Notes under the pieces: model-generated
The model's database searches: none
Told to the model about the DNA's origin: nothing
The model's input: the letters and a program-made list of their open reading frames with translations, nothing else
Part shown: one piece after another, positions 12,919 to 20,070 of the stretch
Position numbering within the stretch: position 1 is the first letter of the stretch
Layout: every line of letters begins with the position of its first letter
Translations under genes and position numbers: made by a program
From: Opitutia bacterium UBA953
Lineage (GTDB): Bacteria; Verrucomicrobiota; Verrucomicrobiia; Opitutales; UBA953
Assembly (NCBI GenBank): GCA_002293125.1
Contig: DBCR01000020.1
Coordinates: 1-20,070 of the forward strand
DNA length: 20,070 nucleotides
Direction: 5' to 3'

Positions 12919-13938
12919 TCAGCGCGGACGCTCGACGAAGCCGACCTTGCGGTTGACCTTGGAGAGCGTGCGGAACGCGGCGGCCTGGGCCTGTTCGGCG
13001 CCAGACTTGAAGATTCGGTCGAGCTCACCGCGGTCCTTGATGAGTTCGTCGTAGCGCAGGCGGACAGGGTCGAGCGTCGCGACGACGGCGTCGGCGACAG
13101 TCTTCTTGAAGTCGCCATAGCCCTTGCCGACGAACTCGGACTCGAGCGTGGCGACGGAGCGGCCCGTGCAGGCGGACATGATGGAAAGCAGGTTGGTGAC
13201 GCCGGGCTTATCAGGGCCGGAACGGACATCGGCAGAGGAGTCCGTCACGGCCGACATGATCTTCTTCCGCACGTCCTCGGGGCGGTCGGTGATGAAGACC
13301 GTCGCGCTATGATTCGGGTCGGACTTCGACATCTTCGCCGTCGGATCCTGCAGCGACATGATGCGCGAGCCGACCTTGGAGATGAAGGCCTCGGGCACGT
13401 TGAAGGTATCGGAGTAACGGCTGTTGAACTTCTCCGCGAGGTCGCGGGCGAGCTCGAGGTGCTGCTTCTGGTCGTCGCCGACCGGGACGAGGGAAGCATT
13501 ATAGAGCAGGATGTCCGCCGCCATCAGCACGGGGTAGAAGAGCAGACCCGCATCGATCGATTCCTGCTTGCGGGACTTATCCTTGAATTGGGTCATGCGC
13601 TCGAGCTGGCCGAGCGGGCAGAGGCAGCCAAGGATCCAGGCGAGCTCCGTGTGGCCGATGACGTGCGACTGGACGAAGAGCCGGCTCCGGGCCGGGTCCA
13701 GGCCGCAAGCCACATACTGGGCCAGGCAGGAATAGGTGTTCTCACGGAGCTGGGCGGGGACATACGGCACCGTGATGGCGTGCTGGTCGACGATGCCGAA
13801 ATAGCACTCGTTATTGTCCTGCATCCGGCCCCAATTGAGCACGGCTCCGAGGTAATTGCCGAGGTGGAGACGGCCAGTCGGCTGGGCGCAGGTCAACACC
13901 ACGGGCTTGGCGGGCTTTTTTTCGCTAGTTTCGCTCAT
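12919..13938 (-). CDS. trpS: Tryptophan-tRNA ligase
   Basis: Cytoplasmic class I synthetase that charges tRNA-Trp, 339 residues, family-typical. QPTGRLHLGNYLGA (19-32) contains the HIGH-type motif HLGN. Next come the catalytic-core segments YFGIVDQHAIT and FVQSHVIGHTELAWIL, then GLLFYPVLMAADILLY, VPVGDDQKQHLELARDLA and KMSKSD (202-207). A TTG at 13959 would add seven residues, but the ATG at 13938 gives the expected short N-terminus and has the purine-rich GGGGGA about 8 bases upstream, one of the few Shine-Dalgarno-like sites here. It is the first gene of a three-gene minus-strand operon and diverges from mscS. Confidence 0.97.
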   Translation of the reverse strand: MSETSEKKPAKPVVLTCAQPTGRLHLGNYLGAVLNWGRMQDNNECYFGIVDQHAITVPYVPAQLRENTYSCLAQYVACGLDPARSRLFVQSHVIGHTELAWILGCLCPLGQLERMTQFKDKSRKQESIDAGLLFYPVLMAADILLYNASLVPVGDDQKQHLELARDLAEKFNSRYSDTFNVPEAFISKVGSRIMSLQDPTAKMSKSDPNHSATVFITDRPEDVRKKIMSAVTDSSADVRSGPDKPGVTNLLSIMSACTGRSVATLESEFVGKGYGDFKKTVADAVVATLDPVRLRYDELIKDRGELDRIFKSGAEQAQAAAFRTLSKVNRKVGFVERPR

Positions 13939-14001
13939 TCCGGTCCCCCAGCGTGGCAAGGGGGGCGTCCCGCATCAAGCGGATTGGAGGCTCGGTGGCG
14001 C

Positions 14002-14030
14002 TTGAAATACGGACGCCGTCCGCCTAGATA
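14002..14030 (+). promoter_or_regulatory. Candidate sigma70-type promoter of mscS with a palindrome in the spacer
   Basis: TTGAAA at 14002-14007 (5 of 6 to the -35 consensus) is separated by 17 bases from TAGATA at 14025-14030 (a weak -10). The expected transcription start is 15-20 bases before the ATG at 14056. Between the hexamers lies a perfect palindrome CGGACG-C-CGTCCG at 14010-14022, which may be an operator. Assignment is by eye only. Confidence 0.4.
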
Positions 14031-14055
14031 GCCCTTCGTCTAAATCGACTCCGTC

Positions 14056-15189
14056 ATGTTGCTTGCCCAATCTACCCCTCTCGCCACCCCCGCCCCCGTC
14101 GCCGTCCCCGTGGACCACTTCATCATCGGCGACCTGAGCAAGGTCATCGCCAAGGCCCCGGACGACTGGAGCAAGATCATCATCCACGCCATCGGCTTCA
14201 TCGCCGTCGCCTATGTCATCGGCTGGGTGGCCGACAAACTGATGCGCTGGGTCTCGACGAAGTTCGGGAGCAGCCCGATCGCCGAGGCCACCGTCGCCGC
14301 CTTGGGCAAGTCACTCCCCTACATCCTCCCGGCCTATACCCTTCTTTTCCTCATCAAGGACTTCCAGGAGGCCCTCGCCTACATTGGCTGGCTGAATTTC
14401 GCCGTCACGAGCGGGACCTTCCTCTGCTCCTTGGCGCACACGGCCTCGATCTTCTACCTCGTCGCGATTCCGATCGCTTGGGCCCAGAAAATCGCCGACC
14501 AGTCGGACAACAAGTTGGATGATATCCTGGTCCCGATGTTCTCCACGGTCATCCGCATCGCGGTCCTCCTCGTCGGCACCTTCAAGGCCATCTCGATCAT
14601 CGACCCGAAGTCCTCGGACGCGATCCTCGGCCTGCTGGCCGGTGCCGTCGTCGGCCTGGCCTTCGCCTCGCAAGACACGATCAAGAACGTCTTCGGCGCG
14701 GTCATGCTCATCATCGACCAGCCCTTCACGCTCGGCGACACGATCAACATCGGCAGCCATGAAGGCAAGGTGGAGTCCCTCGGCCTGCGCTCCACGACCA
14801 TCATCATGCTCGACGGCCAGCGGCTCGCCATCCCCAACGGCGACCTCGCCACGCGCGCCATCGTCAACATCACGCGTCGCGACTTCATCCGCGCGCAGGA
14901 CCTCGTCCACCTCGAGGCCAATACGCCGGCCGAGAAGGTCCGCGAGGCCGTCGCCATCGTCCACGAACTGTTGGTCAATCACGAAGGCTTCGAGCCCAGC
15001 CACCCGCCCCTCGTGCACGTGACGGAGTTCTCCGACTGGGCGGTCAATATCCGCCTGATGTACTGGTATCACCCCGCCGCTCCAGTGAAGCAGCTCGAGT
15101 TCAATCAGCAGCTGATCATCCGCATCGCGGAGCGCCTCCAACAGGCGGGCATCCGCCTCGCCGTCATGGGTACCCCGCAATCCCGCTGA
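14056..15189 (+). CDS. MscS-family small-conductance mechanosensitive channel
   Basis: A 377-residue inner-membrane channel of the MscS family, which opens under membrane tension to release solutes on osmotic down-shock. About five hydrophobic helices are visible: 43-62, 85-103, 118-140, 163-185 and the pore helix 188-208 with the Gly/Ala-rich run LGLLAGAVVGLAFASQDTIK. After the pore comes the conserved beta domain: NVFGAVMLIIDQPFTLGDTI, EGKVESLGLRSTTI, and DGQRLAIPNGDLATRAIVNI, then the alpha/beta C-terminal domain. It lacks a typical signal peptide but has an Ala/Pro/Val-rich N-terminus. It diverges from trpS and stands 10 bases before the ABC ATPase gene, so it could be the first gene of the long plus-strand transcript. 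Confidence 0.94.
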   Translation: MLLAQSTPLATPAPVAVPVDHFIIGDLSKVIAKAPDDWSKIIIHAIGFIAVAYVIGWVADKLMRWVSTKFGSSPIAEATVAALGKSLPYILPAYTLLFLIKDFQEALAYIGWLNFAVTSGTFLCSLAHTASIFYLVAIPIAWAQKIADQSDNKLDDILVPMFSTVIRIAVLLVGTFKAISIIDPKSSDAILGLLAGAVVGLAFASQDTIKNVFGAVMLIIDQPFTLGDTINIGSHEGKVESLGLRSTTIIMLDGQRLAIPNGDLATRAIVNITRRDFIRAQDLVHLEANTPAEKVREAVAIVHELLVNHEGFEPSHPPLVHVTEFSDWAVNIRLMYWYHPAAPVKQLEFNQQLIIRIAERLQQAGIRLAVMGTPQSR

Positions 15190-15199
15190 CTTTTCCGCC

Positions 15200-15904
15200 A
15201 TGCCCCTCATCGAAGCCAAGAACTTGTCCAAATCCTACGGCGCCATCCGCGCCGTCCATGCCGTCTCCTTCTCCGTCGACCGCGGCGAAGTCGTGGGATT
15301 CCTCGGGCCCAACGGTGCCGGTAAATCGACCACGATGAAGATGCTCACGGGTCACCTCCGGGCCGATGAAGGCGCCGCGGTCATCGCGGGCTTCGACGTC
15401 GCCGACCAGGCGGTCCAAGCCAAGCAGCATCTGGGCTACTCGCCGGAAGGCGCGCCCGCTTACGGCGAGATGACCGTCCGCGAGTTCCTCCGCTTCGCCG
15501 CCGATCTCCGTGGCCTGGCCGATCCGGCCGAAAGCGTCCGGAAGACGCTCGCGCTCTGCCGCCTCGACGAAGTCGCCGCGCAGACGATCGACACCCTCTC
15601 CAAGGGCTACCGCATGCGCGTGGGCTTCGCCCAAGCAGTCATCCACGACCCCGAGGTGCTCATCCTCGACGAACCGACCGATGGCCTGGACCCGAACCAG
15701 AAGTTCGAGGTGCGTCGCATCCTGAAGGAGATGGCCGCCCGCAAGGCCGTCATCGTCTCGACCCACATCCTCGAGGAAGTCGGCGAGCTCTGCACCCGTG
15801 TCATCGTGATCGCGAAGGGCGAAGTCCGCTGCGACGAGTCCCGTGATAAGTTCCTCGCCCGGGGCACCGACCTCAACGCCGTCTTCCGCCAACTCACCGC
15901 CTGA
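15200..15904 (+). CDS. ABC transporter ATPase, GldA/CcmA-like
   Basis: A 234-residue cytoplasmic ATPase subunit. Walker A is GPNGAGKST (36-44). The Q-loop region reads GYSPEGAPAYGEMTV (79-93), close to the GYLPExxPLYxxMTV of the GldA group. The signature is LSKGYRMRVGFAQA (133-146), Walker B is VLILDEPTDGLDP (153-165) and the switch histidine is His189 in VSTHILEEV. The length is short, without a C-terminal extension. It is followed within 10 bases by a membrane permease, then a GldG-like protein and a DUF4340 protein, a set often found together. In Bacteroidetes GldAFG supports gliding; elsewhere the substrate is unknown. The ATG at 15200 is preceded by TGACTTTTCCGCC, with no Shine-Dalgarno. 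Confidence 0.95.
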   Translation: MPLIEAKNLSKSYGAIRAVHAVSFSVDRGEVVGFLGPNGAGKSTTMKMLTGHLRADEGAAVIAGFDVADQAVQAKQHLGYSPEGAPAYGEMTVREFLRFAADLRGLADPAESVRKTLALCRLDEVAAQTIDTLSKGYRMRVGFAQAVIHDPEVLILDEPTDGLDPNQKFEVRRILKEMAARKAVIVSTHILEEVGELCTRVIVIAKGEVRCDESRDKFLARGTDLNAVFRQLTA

Positions 15905-15914
15905 TCTTATCGTC

Positions 15915-16673
15915 ATGACCTCTTCCGAAAAATCCCCTTCGCCCGGACTCAAGCCTTTCACGGCCATGGTCCGCCGCGAGTTCGCCGGCTATTTCCGCAC
16001 GCCGCTGGCGTACGTCTTCCTCGCGGTGTTCAACGCGTTCGCGGTGTCCCTGGCGTTCTTCGTCGGCGGGCTCTACGAATCCGGCATCGCCAGCCTGGAT
16101 CGTTTCTTCCTCTACCATCCGTGGCTCTGGGCGTTCCTCGCTCCTGCCGCCGGCGCTCGCCTCTGGGCCGAAGAACGCCGCCAAGGTACCATCGAGTTGC
16201 TCCTGACCTGGCCGATCACGGTCTGGCAGGCCGCCCTCGGCAAGTTCCTCGCCGCTTGGCTCTTCCTGGCGTGCGCGCTCCTGATGACGGTCCCGGTCGC
16301 CCTCACGGTCGGCTGGCTCGGCGACCCTGACTGGGGCGTGATCATCGCGGGCTACACGGGCTCGCTCCTCTGCGCCGGCGCCTGCCTCGGCATCGCCGCG
16401 ATCGCCTCCGCCCTCACCCGTAGCCAAGTCATCGCCTTCGTGACCGGTTTCCTCGCCTGCTTCCTCCTCGTGCTCGTCGGCTACGGCGTGTTCGACGAAC
16501 TCCTCGCCGGCCTCATCGGCTCCGCCGGCGTCGATGAGATCCGTCGCCTCGGCCTCTGGCGTAATCTCGAACCGTTCACGCTCGGCCTCGTCGACGTACG
16601 CCCCATCGCCTACTTCCTCTCCGTCGCCTTCGCCGGCCTCGGGTTGAGCACCATCATCGTCGAACGCCGCTAA
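15915..16673 (+). CDS. ABC-2 type permease, GldF-like
   Basis: A 252-residue inner-membrane subunit of the same transporter. The sequence PFTAMVRREFAGYFRTPLAYVFLAVF is a characteristic ABC-2/GldF opening, with the RREFxxYFxTPxAYV motif. Six hydrophobic helices can be counted, with the cytoplasmic ARLWAEERRQGTIELLLTWP segment after the second (family EExxxGTxExLLTxP). The C-terminus carries FTLGLVDVRPIAYFLSVA and a last helix ending in VERR. I chose ATG at 15915 because the frame upstream overlaps the ATPase gene and lacks sense. It is 10 bases behind the ATPase and 15 before the GldG-like gene. Confidence 0.94.
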   Translation: MTSSEKSPSPGLKPFTAMVRREFAGYFRTPLAYVFLAVFNAFAVSLAFFVGGLYESGIASLDRFFLYHPWLWAFLAPAAGARLWAEERRQGTIELLLTWPITVWQAALGKFLAAWLFLACALLMTVPVALTVGWLGDPDWGVIIAGYTGSLLCAGACLGIAAIASALTRSQVIAFVTGFLACFLLVLVGYGVFDELLAGLIGSAGVDEIRRLGLWRNLEPFTLGLVDVRPIAYFLSVAFAGLGLSTIIVERR

Positions 16674-16688
16674 CCGGAAACCCCAGCC

Positions 16689-18587
16689 ATGAACCGCTCC
16701 CAAGCCCTGCTCGCCACCTTCGCCGTCCTCGCGACGGCGTTCTTCGTCAACCTGATCTCCGGTGCCATCCCCGCCCGCGTCGACTTCACCGCCGACCGCA
16801 CGTTCACGCTCTCACCAGGCTCGAAGCGGATCGTCACCAAGCTCGATGAAGCGGTGACGCTCGAACTCTTCGTCAGCCGCTCCGACGTGAAGCTCCGCCC
16901 ATACCTCGAAAGCTACTCGCGCCGCGTCGAGACGCTCCTCCGCGAATACGTCGCGGCCTCCGGCGACAAAGTGAAGCTGATCGTCACCGACCCGCGCCCG
17001 GACACGAAGGAAGAACAGCGCGCCCAGCGTCACGGCATCGCCCCGATGCGCGCCGCGCAAGGCAGCGCTTACCTCGGCCTGACCGCCCAGCAGGCCGATA
17101 CGGTGAAGGCCGTGCCGATGCTCGACCCGTCGCGCGAACGCTTCCTGGAGTTCGATCTTTCCAAGCTGATCGCCTCGGCCTCGCGCCTCGACCGCCCGAA
17201 ACTCGCCTTCATTAGTTCGCTCCCGATCAGCAACCAGATCCCGCAGGGCGGAGAACAGCAGCCCGGCCCGGCCGACTTGCTCCTCGCCGAACTCAGCCAG
17301 TCTTACGAGGTGATCACGCTCAATACCACCGCCAGCGAACTGCCGAAGGACCTCGCCGTCGTGGCGCTCGTCCACGCCCACCATATCGACGAACAACTCG
17401 CCTACGCGATCGACCAGTTCCTGCTCCAGGGCGGGGCGGTCTTCGCGGCCGTCGACCCGCTCTCGCGCATCCAAAAGTTCTCGCAAGGCAACATGCCTTT
17501 CATGATGGCGCCGATGGCCCTCACTGCCGCCAGTGACCCCGCCCTGCTCCGCGCCTGGGGCGTCAACGTCGACCTCGACGCTGTCACGGGCGACTCCGCC
17601 AGCTCGGTCTCCATTCGCAGCTCCCGCGGCGATGCCGTGCAATACCAACCAGCCTTCGCCGCGGGTAATGCCGCATTCTCGAAGGACTCGCCGCTCACGT
17701 CGGACCTGCGCGAACTCGCCTTCATGGAAGCCGGCTCGATCGGACTGATCTCCGGAGCCGAAACCCGCCTGAAGTTCGAACCGCTCGTCACGATGAGCGG
17801 TCCCGGCATGGGCGCCGTCGATGTCGGCTCCGCCAACGCCGGGCCCTTCGAGAAGGTCGCCGTGGCCTTCAAGCCCGACGGCAAATCCCGCGTGGTCGTG
17901 GCTTCCGTCTTCGGCGAATTCGTCTCCGCTTTCCCCAAAGGTGCGCCGGCCCCCGGCAAGCCTGAGCCCACGCCGCCCGGCCAGCCGCCGAAGCCCGCCG
18001 CCAAGCCCCTCCCCGGACCGCACCTGGCGAAGAGCGCCAAGCCCGCCCGCCTGTTCGTGGTCGCCGACTCCGACTTCATGATGGACCCGTTCACGGTGCG
18101 CCAGCGCCAGGTCGGCGGTCAGGCCGCGATGGAGCCGATCAATGACAACCTGGGCTTCGTCGTCAGCGTGCTCGAGACCCTCGGCGGCAGCGACGAACTC
18201 GTCAGCCTCCGCTCCAAGGGCACCTCGCTGCGCCCCTTCAAGAAGGTCCAGGAGCTCGAACGCGTCGCCCAGCTCCGCTACCAGGCGAAGCTCGACGAGA
18301 TCGAACGCCGCCTCGAGGAGGCCAACATGAAAATCACCGAGCTCTCCAAACAGACCGGCGCGACCGCCCAGGGCATCATCACGCCCGAGATACAGCGCGA
18401 GATCGAGAAGTTCCAGACGGTGGCCGATCAGCTCTCCGAAGAACGCCGCGTCATCCGCCGCGGTCTCAGCGAAGACGTCAATTCCCTCGGCCGTCGCCTG
18501 CAGGTGCTGAATCTGCTCGCCGGCCCGGCGCTGGCCCTGCTCTTCGGCCTGCTCTACACCTTGGCTCGCCGCCGCAAGCTTTCGTAA
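16689..18587 (+). CDS. GldG-like auxiliary protein of an ABC transporter
   Basis: A 632-residue membrane protein of the GldG/ABC-type uncharacterised transport family. An N-terminal helix (about 6-28) and a C-terminal helix (about 600-624) anchor a large periplasmic part. Family features: VDFTADRTFTLSPGSKRIVTKL (31-52); VTLELFVSR with a following RRVETLLREY helix; a central domain with LAVVALVHAHHIDEQLAYAI and FLLQGGAVFAAVDPLS; and VADSDFMMDPF followed by DNLGFVVSVLETLGGSDELV and SLRSKG, close to the GldG signature. A Pro/Lys-rich linker lies at about 415-445. A coiled coil runs from about 517 to 597, just before the last helix. It works with the ATPase and permease upstream; the substrate is not known. 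Confidence 0.92.
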   Translation: MNRSQALLATFAVLATAFFVNLISGAIPARVDFTADRTFTLSPGSKRIVTKLDEAVTLELFVSRSDVKLRPYLESYSRRVETLLREYVAASGDKVKLIVTDPRPDTKEEQRAQRHGIAPMRAAQGSAYLGLTAQQADTVKAVPMLDPSRERFLEFDLSKLIASASRLDRPKLAFISSLPISNQIPQGGEQQPGPADLLLAELSQSYEVITLNTTASELPKDLAVVALVHAHHIDEQLAYAIDQFLLQGGAVFAAVDPLSRIQKFSQGNMPFMMAPMALTAASDPALLRAWGVNVDLDAVTGDSASSVSIRSSRGDAVQYQPAFAAGNAAFSKDSPLTSDLRELAFMEAGSIGLISGAETRLKFEPLVTMSGPGMGAVDVGSANAGPFEKVAVAFKPDGKSRVVVASVFGEFVSAFPKGAPAPGKPEPTPPGQPPKPAAKPLPGPHLAKSAKPARLFVVADSDFMMDPFTVRQRQVGGQAAMEPINDNLGFVVSVLETLGGSDELVSLRSKGTSLRPFKKVQELERVAQLRYQAKLDEIERRLEEANMKITELSKQTGATAQGIITPEIQREIEKFQTVADQLSEERRVIRRGLSEDVNSLGRRLQVLNLLAGPALALLFGLLYTLARRRKLS

Positions 18588-18593
18588 TCCGCC

Positions 18594-19625
18594 ATGCGCA
18601 ACAAGAACCTGCTCATCGTCACCCTCGTCCTCGGGCTCATCGCCTTCGCGGCCGTCCGCCTCACCCGCGAAGCGCCCAAGAGCGAAGCCGGCAAACAACC
18701 GCTCGTCGCCGCCACCCTGCTCGAAGGCGCGAAGTCGCTGACGATCAAGGCCAATAACAAGAGCGTCACGGTCGAGAAGTCCGCCGACGGCTGGACGGTG
18801 AAGGAGAAACTCTCCCTCCCGGCCGACATCGAGAACCGCTTGCTGCCGCTCATCCGCGGCTTGCAGAAGGCGAATAACTTCGGCCAGCTTACCGCGAACC
18901 CCAAGCGCCTCGAGAAACTCGGCCTCACCGATACCTCGCTCACGCTGGTCGGACCCGACGGGAAACCGACGACCATCCAGTTCGGCAAGCAGACGGAAGA
19001 CGGCCTCGGCGCCAGCGCCCGCCTCGCCGGGCAGGAATTCGCCATCCGCACCGACTTCACGGGCTACCTGGAGGGCGATCCGCTTTCCTGGGTCGACCTC
19101 AACCTGTTCGTCGCGAAGCCCGCCGAGATCAAGTCGATCGACTTCCTCTGGAAGGACGGGAAGGCGTCGTTCTCCCGCAAGGAACTCGGCGCTCTCTTCG
19201 ACGGCAAGGAAGGTCCCGCGGTGGAGGACATCGTCATGACGCTGGCCACCGTCCGCGCCGCCGATGCCGTCGCGCTCGACGACAAGGACGTCGCCAAGGC
19301 CGCTCGCTCATCCCAGGTGAAGCTATCGCTGTTCGATGGCACGTCGGCGACGCTGACATTCGCGAAGCTCGCAGGCACGACGCCTAACGAACCGGGCAAG
19401 ACCTTCGTGCGCGTCGAACATTCCGACCCGAAGCATAAGGCCAACGCGACCGCCAAGCTGGCCGCCTTCGTCGCCGCCCCCTGGCTCGCTGAACAGGTCC
19501 CCGGGTCGCTGGCCGACTTCAAGAAAGCCCAGCAGGCGCCCGCCGCCGAACCCGCGGCAACGTCCATCCAGATACCCGGCCCGGCTCCGTCGATCATCAC
19601 TTCGCCGGAAGTTAAGATCAAATAA
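18594..19625 (+). CDS. DUF4340 domain protein
   Basis: A 343-residue protein with one N-terminal helix (about 4-22, NKNLLIVTLVLGLIAFAAV), probably an uncleaved anchor. The body is a repeated beta-alpha pattern typical of DUF4340: LEGAKSLTIKANNKSVTVEK, GWTVKEKLSLPADIENRLLP, KRLEKLGLTDTSLTLVGPDG, FGKQTEDGLGASARLAGQ and DPLSWVDLNLF, which matches the family W-xx-(K/D)-L. The C-terminal 30 residues are Pro/Ala-rich and probably flexible. It follows the GldG-like gene by six bases and ends the cassette. DUF4340 proteins regularly accompany GldG-like proteins; a role in assembly or substrate handling in the periplasm is inferred. Confidence 0.93.
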   Translation: MRNKNLLIVTLVLGLIAFAAVRLTREAPKSEAGKQPLVAATLLEGAKSLTIKANNKSVTVEKSADGWTVKEKLSLPADIENRLLPLIRGLQKANNFGQLTANPKRLEKLGLTDTSLTLVGPDGKPTTIQFGKQTEDGLGASARLAGQEFAIRTDFTGYLEGDPLSWVDLNLFVAKPAEIKSIDFLWKDGKASFSRKELGALFDGKEGPAVEDIVMTLATVRAADAVALDDKDVAKAARSSQVKLSLFDGTSATLTFAKLAGTTPNEPGKTFVRVEHSDPKHKANATAKLAAFVAAPWLAEQVPGSLADFKKAQQAPAAEPAATSIQIPGPAPSIITSPEVKIK

Positions 19626-19637
19626 GGGTGATCCCGC

Positions 19638-19671
19638 AAAAGCCCTTGCCTCCCGAGGCGAGGGCTTTTTT
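19638..19671 (+). terminator. Intrinsic terminator behind the ABC/GldG/DUF4340 cassette
   Basis: AAAAGCCCTTGCCT at 19638-19651 pairs with AGGCGAGGGCTTTT at 19656-19669 (one G-T wobble) around CCCG, followed by T to 19671. It is a strong intrinsic terminator. Only 13 bases separate the end of its T-run from the nuoA start at 19685. Confidence 0.95.
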
Positions 19672-19684
19672 GTGTCTATCTCCG

Positions 19685-20070
19685 ATGGCCGCCGCCGAAT
19701 CCCAGTCCCTCAGCACCTACCTGCCCGCCCTCGTGCAGATCGTCCTGGGTCTCTCGATCCCCGCGATCATCCTGATCGTCAGCCACGCCTTCGGCCAGCG
19801 CGCCAAGGGTAACTATATCAAGGACAAGGCCTACGAGTGCGGCCTGCCGATGGAAGGAAAGCCCCACCCGCGCTTCGCCGTGAAGTTCTACGTGACGGCG
19901 ATGCTGTTCATTCTCTTCGACATCGAAGTCGTCTTCCTCGTGCCGTGGGCCCTGGTCTACCGCGAGTTCCTCGCCGCCGGCATCGCCATCACGGCCGCCA
20001 CCGCCGTGTTCCTCGGCGTCCTCGTCCTCGGCCTCGCCTACGAATTCAAGCGCGGCGCCTTGGAGTGGGA
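19685..20070 (+). CDS. nuoA: NADH-quinone oxidoreductase subunit A, 5' part
   Basis: Membrane subunit A of respiratory complex I, cut by the right edge of the window; 128 complete codons are visible and no stop is reached. The first helix is around residues 13-35 (LPALVQIVLGLSIPAIILIV). The conserved loop KDKAYECGLPMEGKPHPRFA carries the family YECG motif. The second helix region KFYVTAMLFILFDIEVVFLV has the diagnostic FDIE, followed by PWALVYREF. A third helix follows, and the visible end reads YEFKRGALEW. The start has an extra polar leader MAAAESQSLSTY. No Shine-Dalgarno is present before the ATG. The gene would normally begin a nuo operon, so nuoB and others are expected to the right. Confidence 0.96.
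   Translation, partial: MAAAESQSLSTYLPALVQIVLGLSIPAIILIVSHAFGQRAKGNYIKDKAYECGLPMEGKPHPRFAVKFYVTAMLFILFDIEVVFLVPWALVYREFLAAGIAITAATAVFLGVLVLGLAYEFKRGALEW

Noticed and set aside
13939..13959. TTG start giving trpS seven extra residues
   Set aside because: ATG at 13938 has a purine-rich site upstream and gives a normal N-terminus.
16812..18698. Long minus-strand frame of 628 codons
   Set aside because: Antisense shadow of the GldG-like gene, with biased composition.

Overview
The window is a high-GC bacterial chromosome segment made almost entirely of housekeeping and envelope genes. No phage, insertion sequence, CRISPR array or plasmid signal was seen. The gene set points to the PVC group, most likely a verrucomicrobium (perhaps Opitutales): ileS, a DksA-like gene and lspA run in tandem; the FmdB-like and DksA-like proteins are cysteine-poor; and a GldA/GldF/GldG plus DUF4340 cassette lies next to nuoA. 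This assignment is inference; there is no 16S gene to confirm it.

Layout. (1) Positions 1-1000: the end of rplS, its terminator, a roughly 300-base AT-richer leader, then rpsP and its terminator. (2) Positions 1032-3757, minus strand: a tight five-gene cluster read leftward (DCC-family thiol oxidoreductase, small lipoprotein, oppB, oppC, Cys-poor FmdB-like protein). It holds an ABC permease pair without its ATPases or binding protein. (3) Positions 3895-4379: tRNA-Tyr(GTA) and rpsT with a strong terminator. (4) Positions 4390-5193: a RluA-type pseudouridine synthase homologue whose catalytic Asp position reads Glu. (5) Positions 5194-10282, minus strand: operon ileS, dksA-like, lspA, flavin-reductase-like. 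(6) Positions 10443-10706: a small two-helix membrane protein. (7) Positions 10721-13938, minus strand: trpS followed by two uncharacterised envelope proteins. (8) Positions 14056-19625, plus strand: mscS, then ABC ATPase, ABC permease, GldG-like protein and DUF4340 protein, ending in a strong terminator. (9) Position 19685 to the right edge: the start of nuoA, presumably the first gene of a complex I operon.

Working together: the plus-strand block at 15200-19625 should form one exporter-like membrane complex (ATPase, permease, two large periplasmic anchored subunits). The ileS operon combines translation, stringent-type regulation and lipoprotein maturation. The trpS operon couples a tRNA synthetase to two envelope proteins of unknown role.

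Most notable signals: three proteins of zinc-ribbon families in the window have lost zinc-ligand cysteines (IleRS, DksA-like, FmdB-like); the RluA homologue has an altered catalytic motif; two intrinsic terminators end only 10-13 bases before the next start codon; and most genes lack a Shine-Dalgarno motif and have pyrimidine-rich leaders. I do not see a clearly new defence or mobile system. The strongest candidates for undescribed biology are the trpS-linked coiled-coil protein with its conserved-looking C-terminal domain and the altered RluA homologue.
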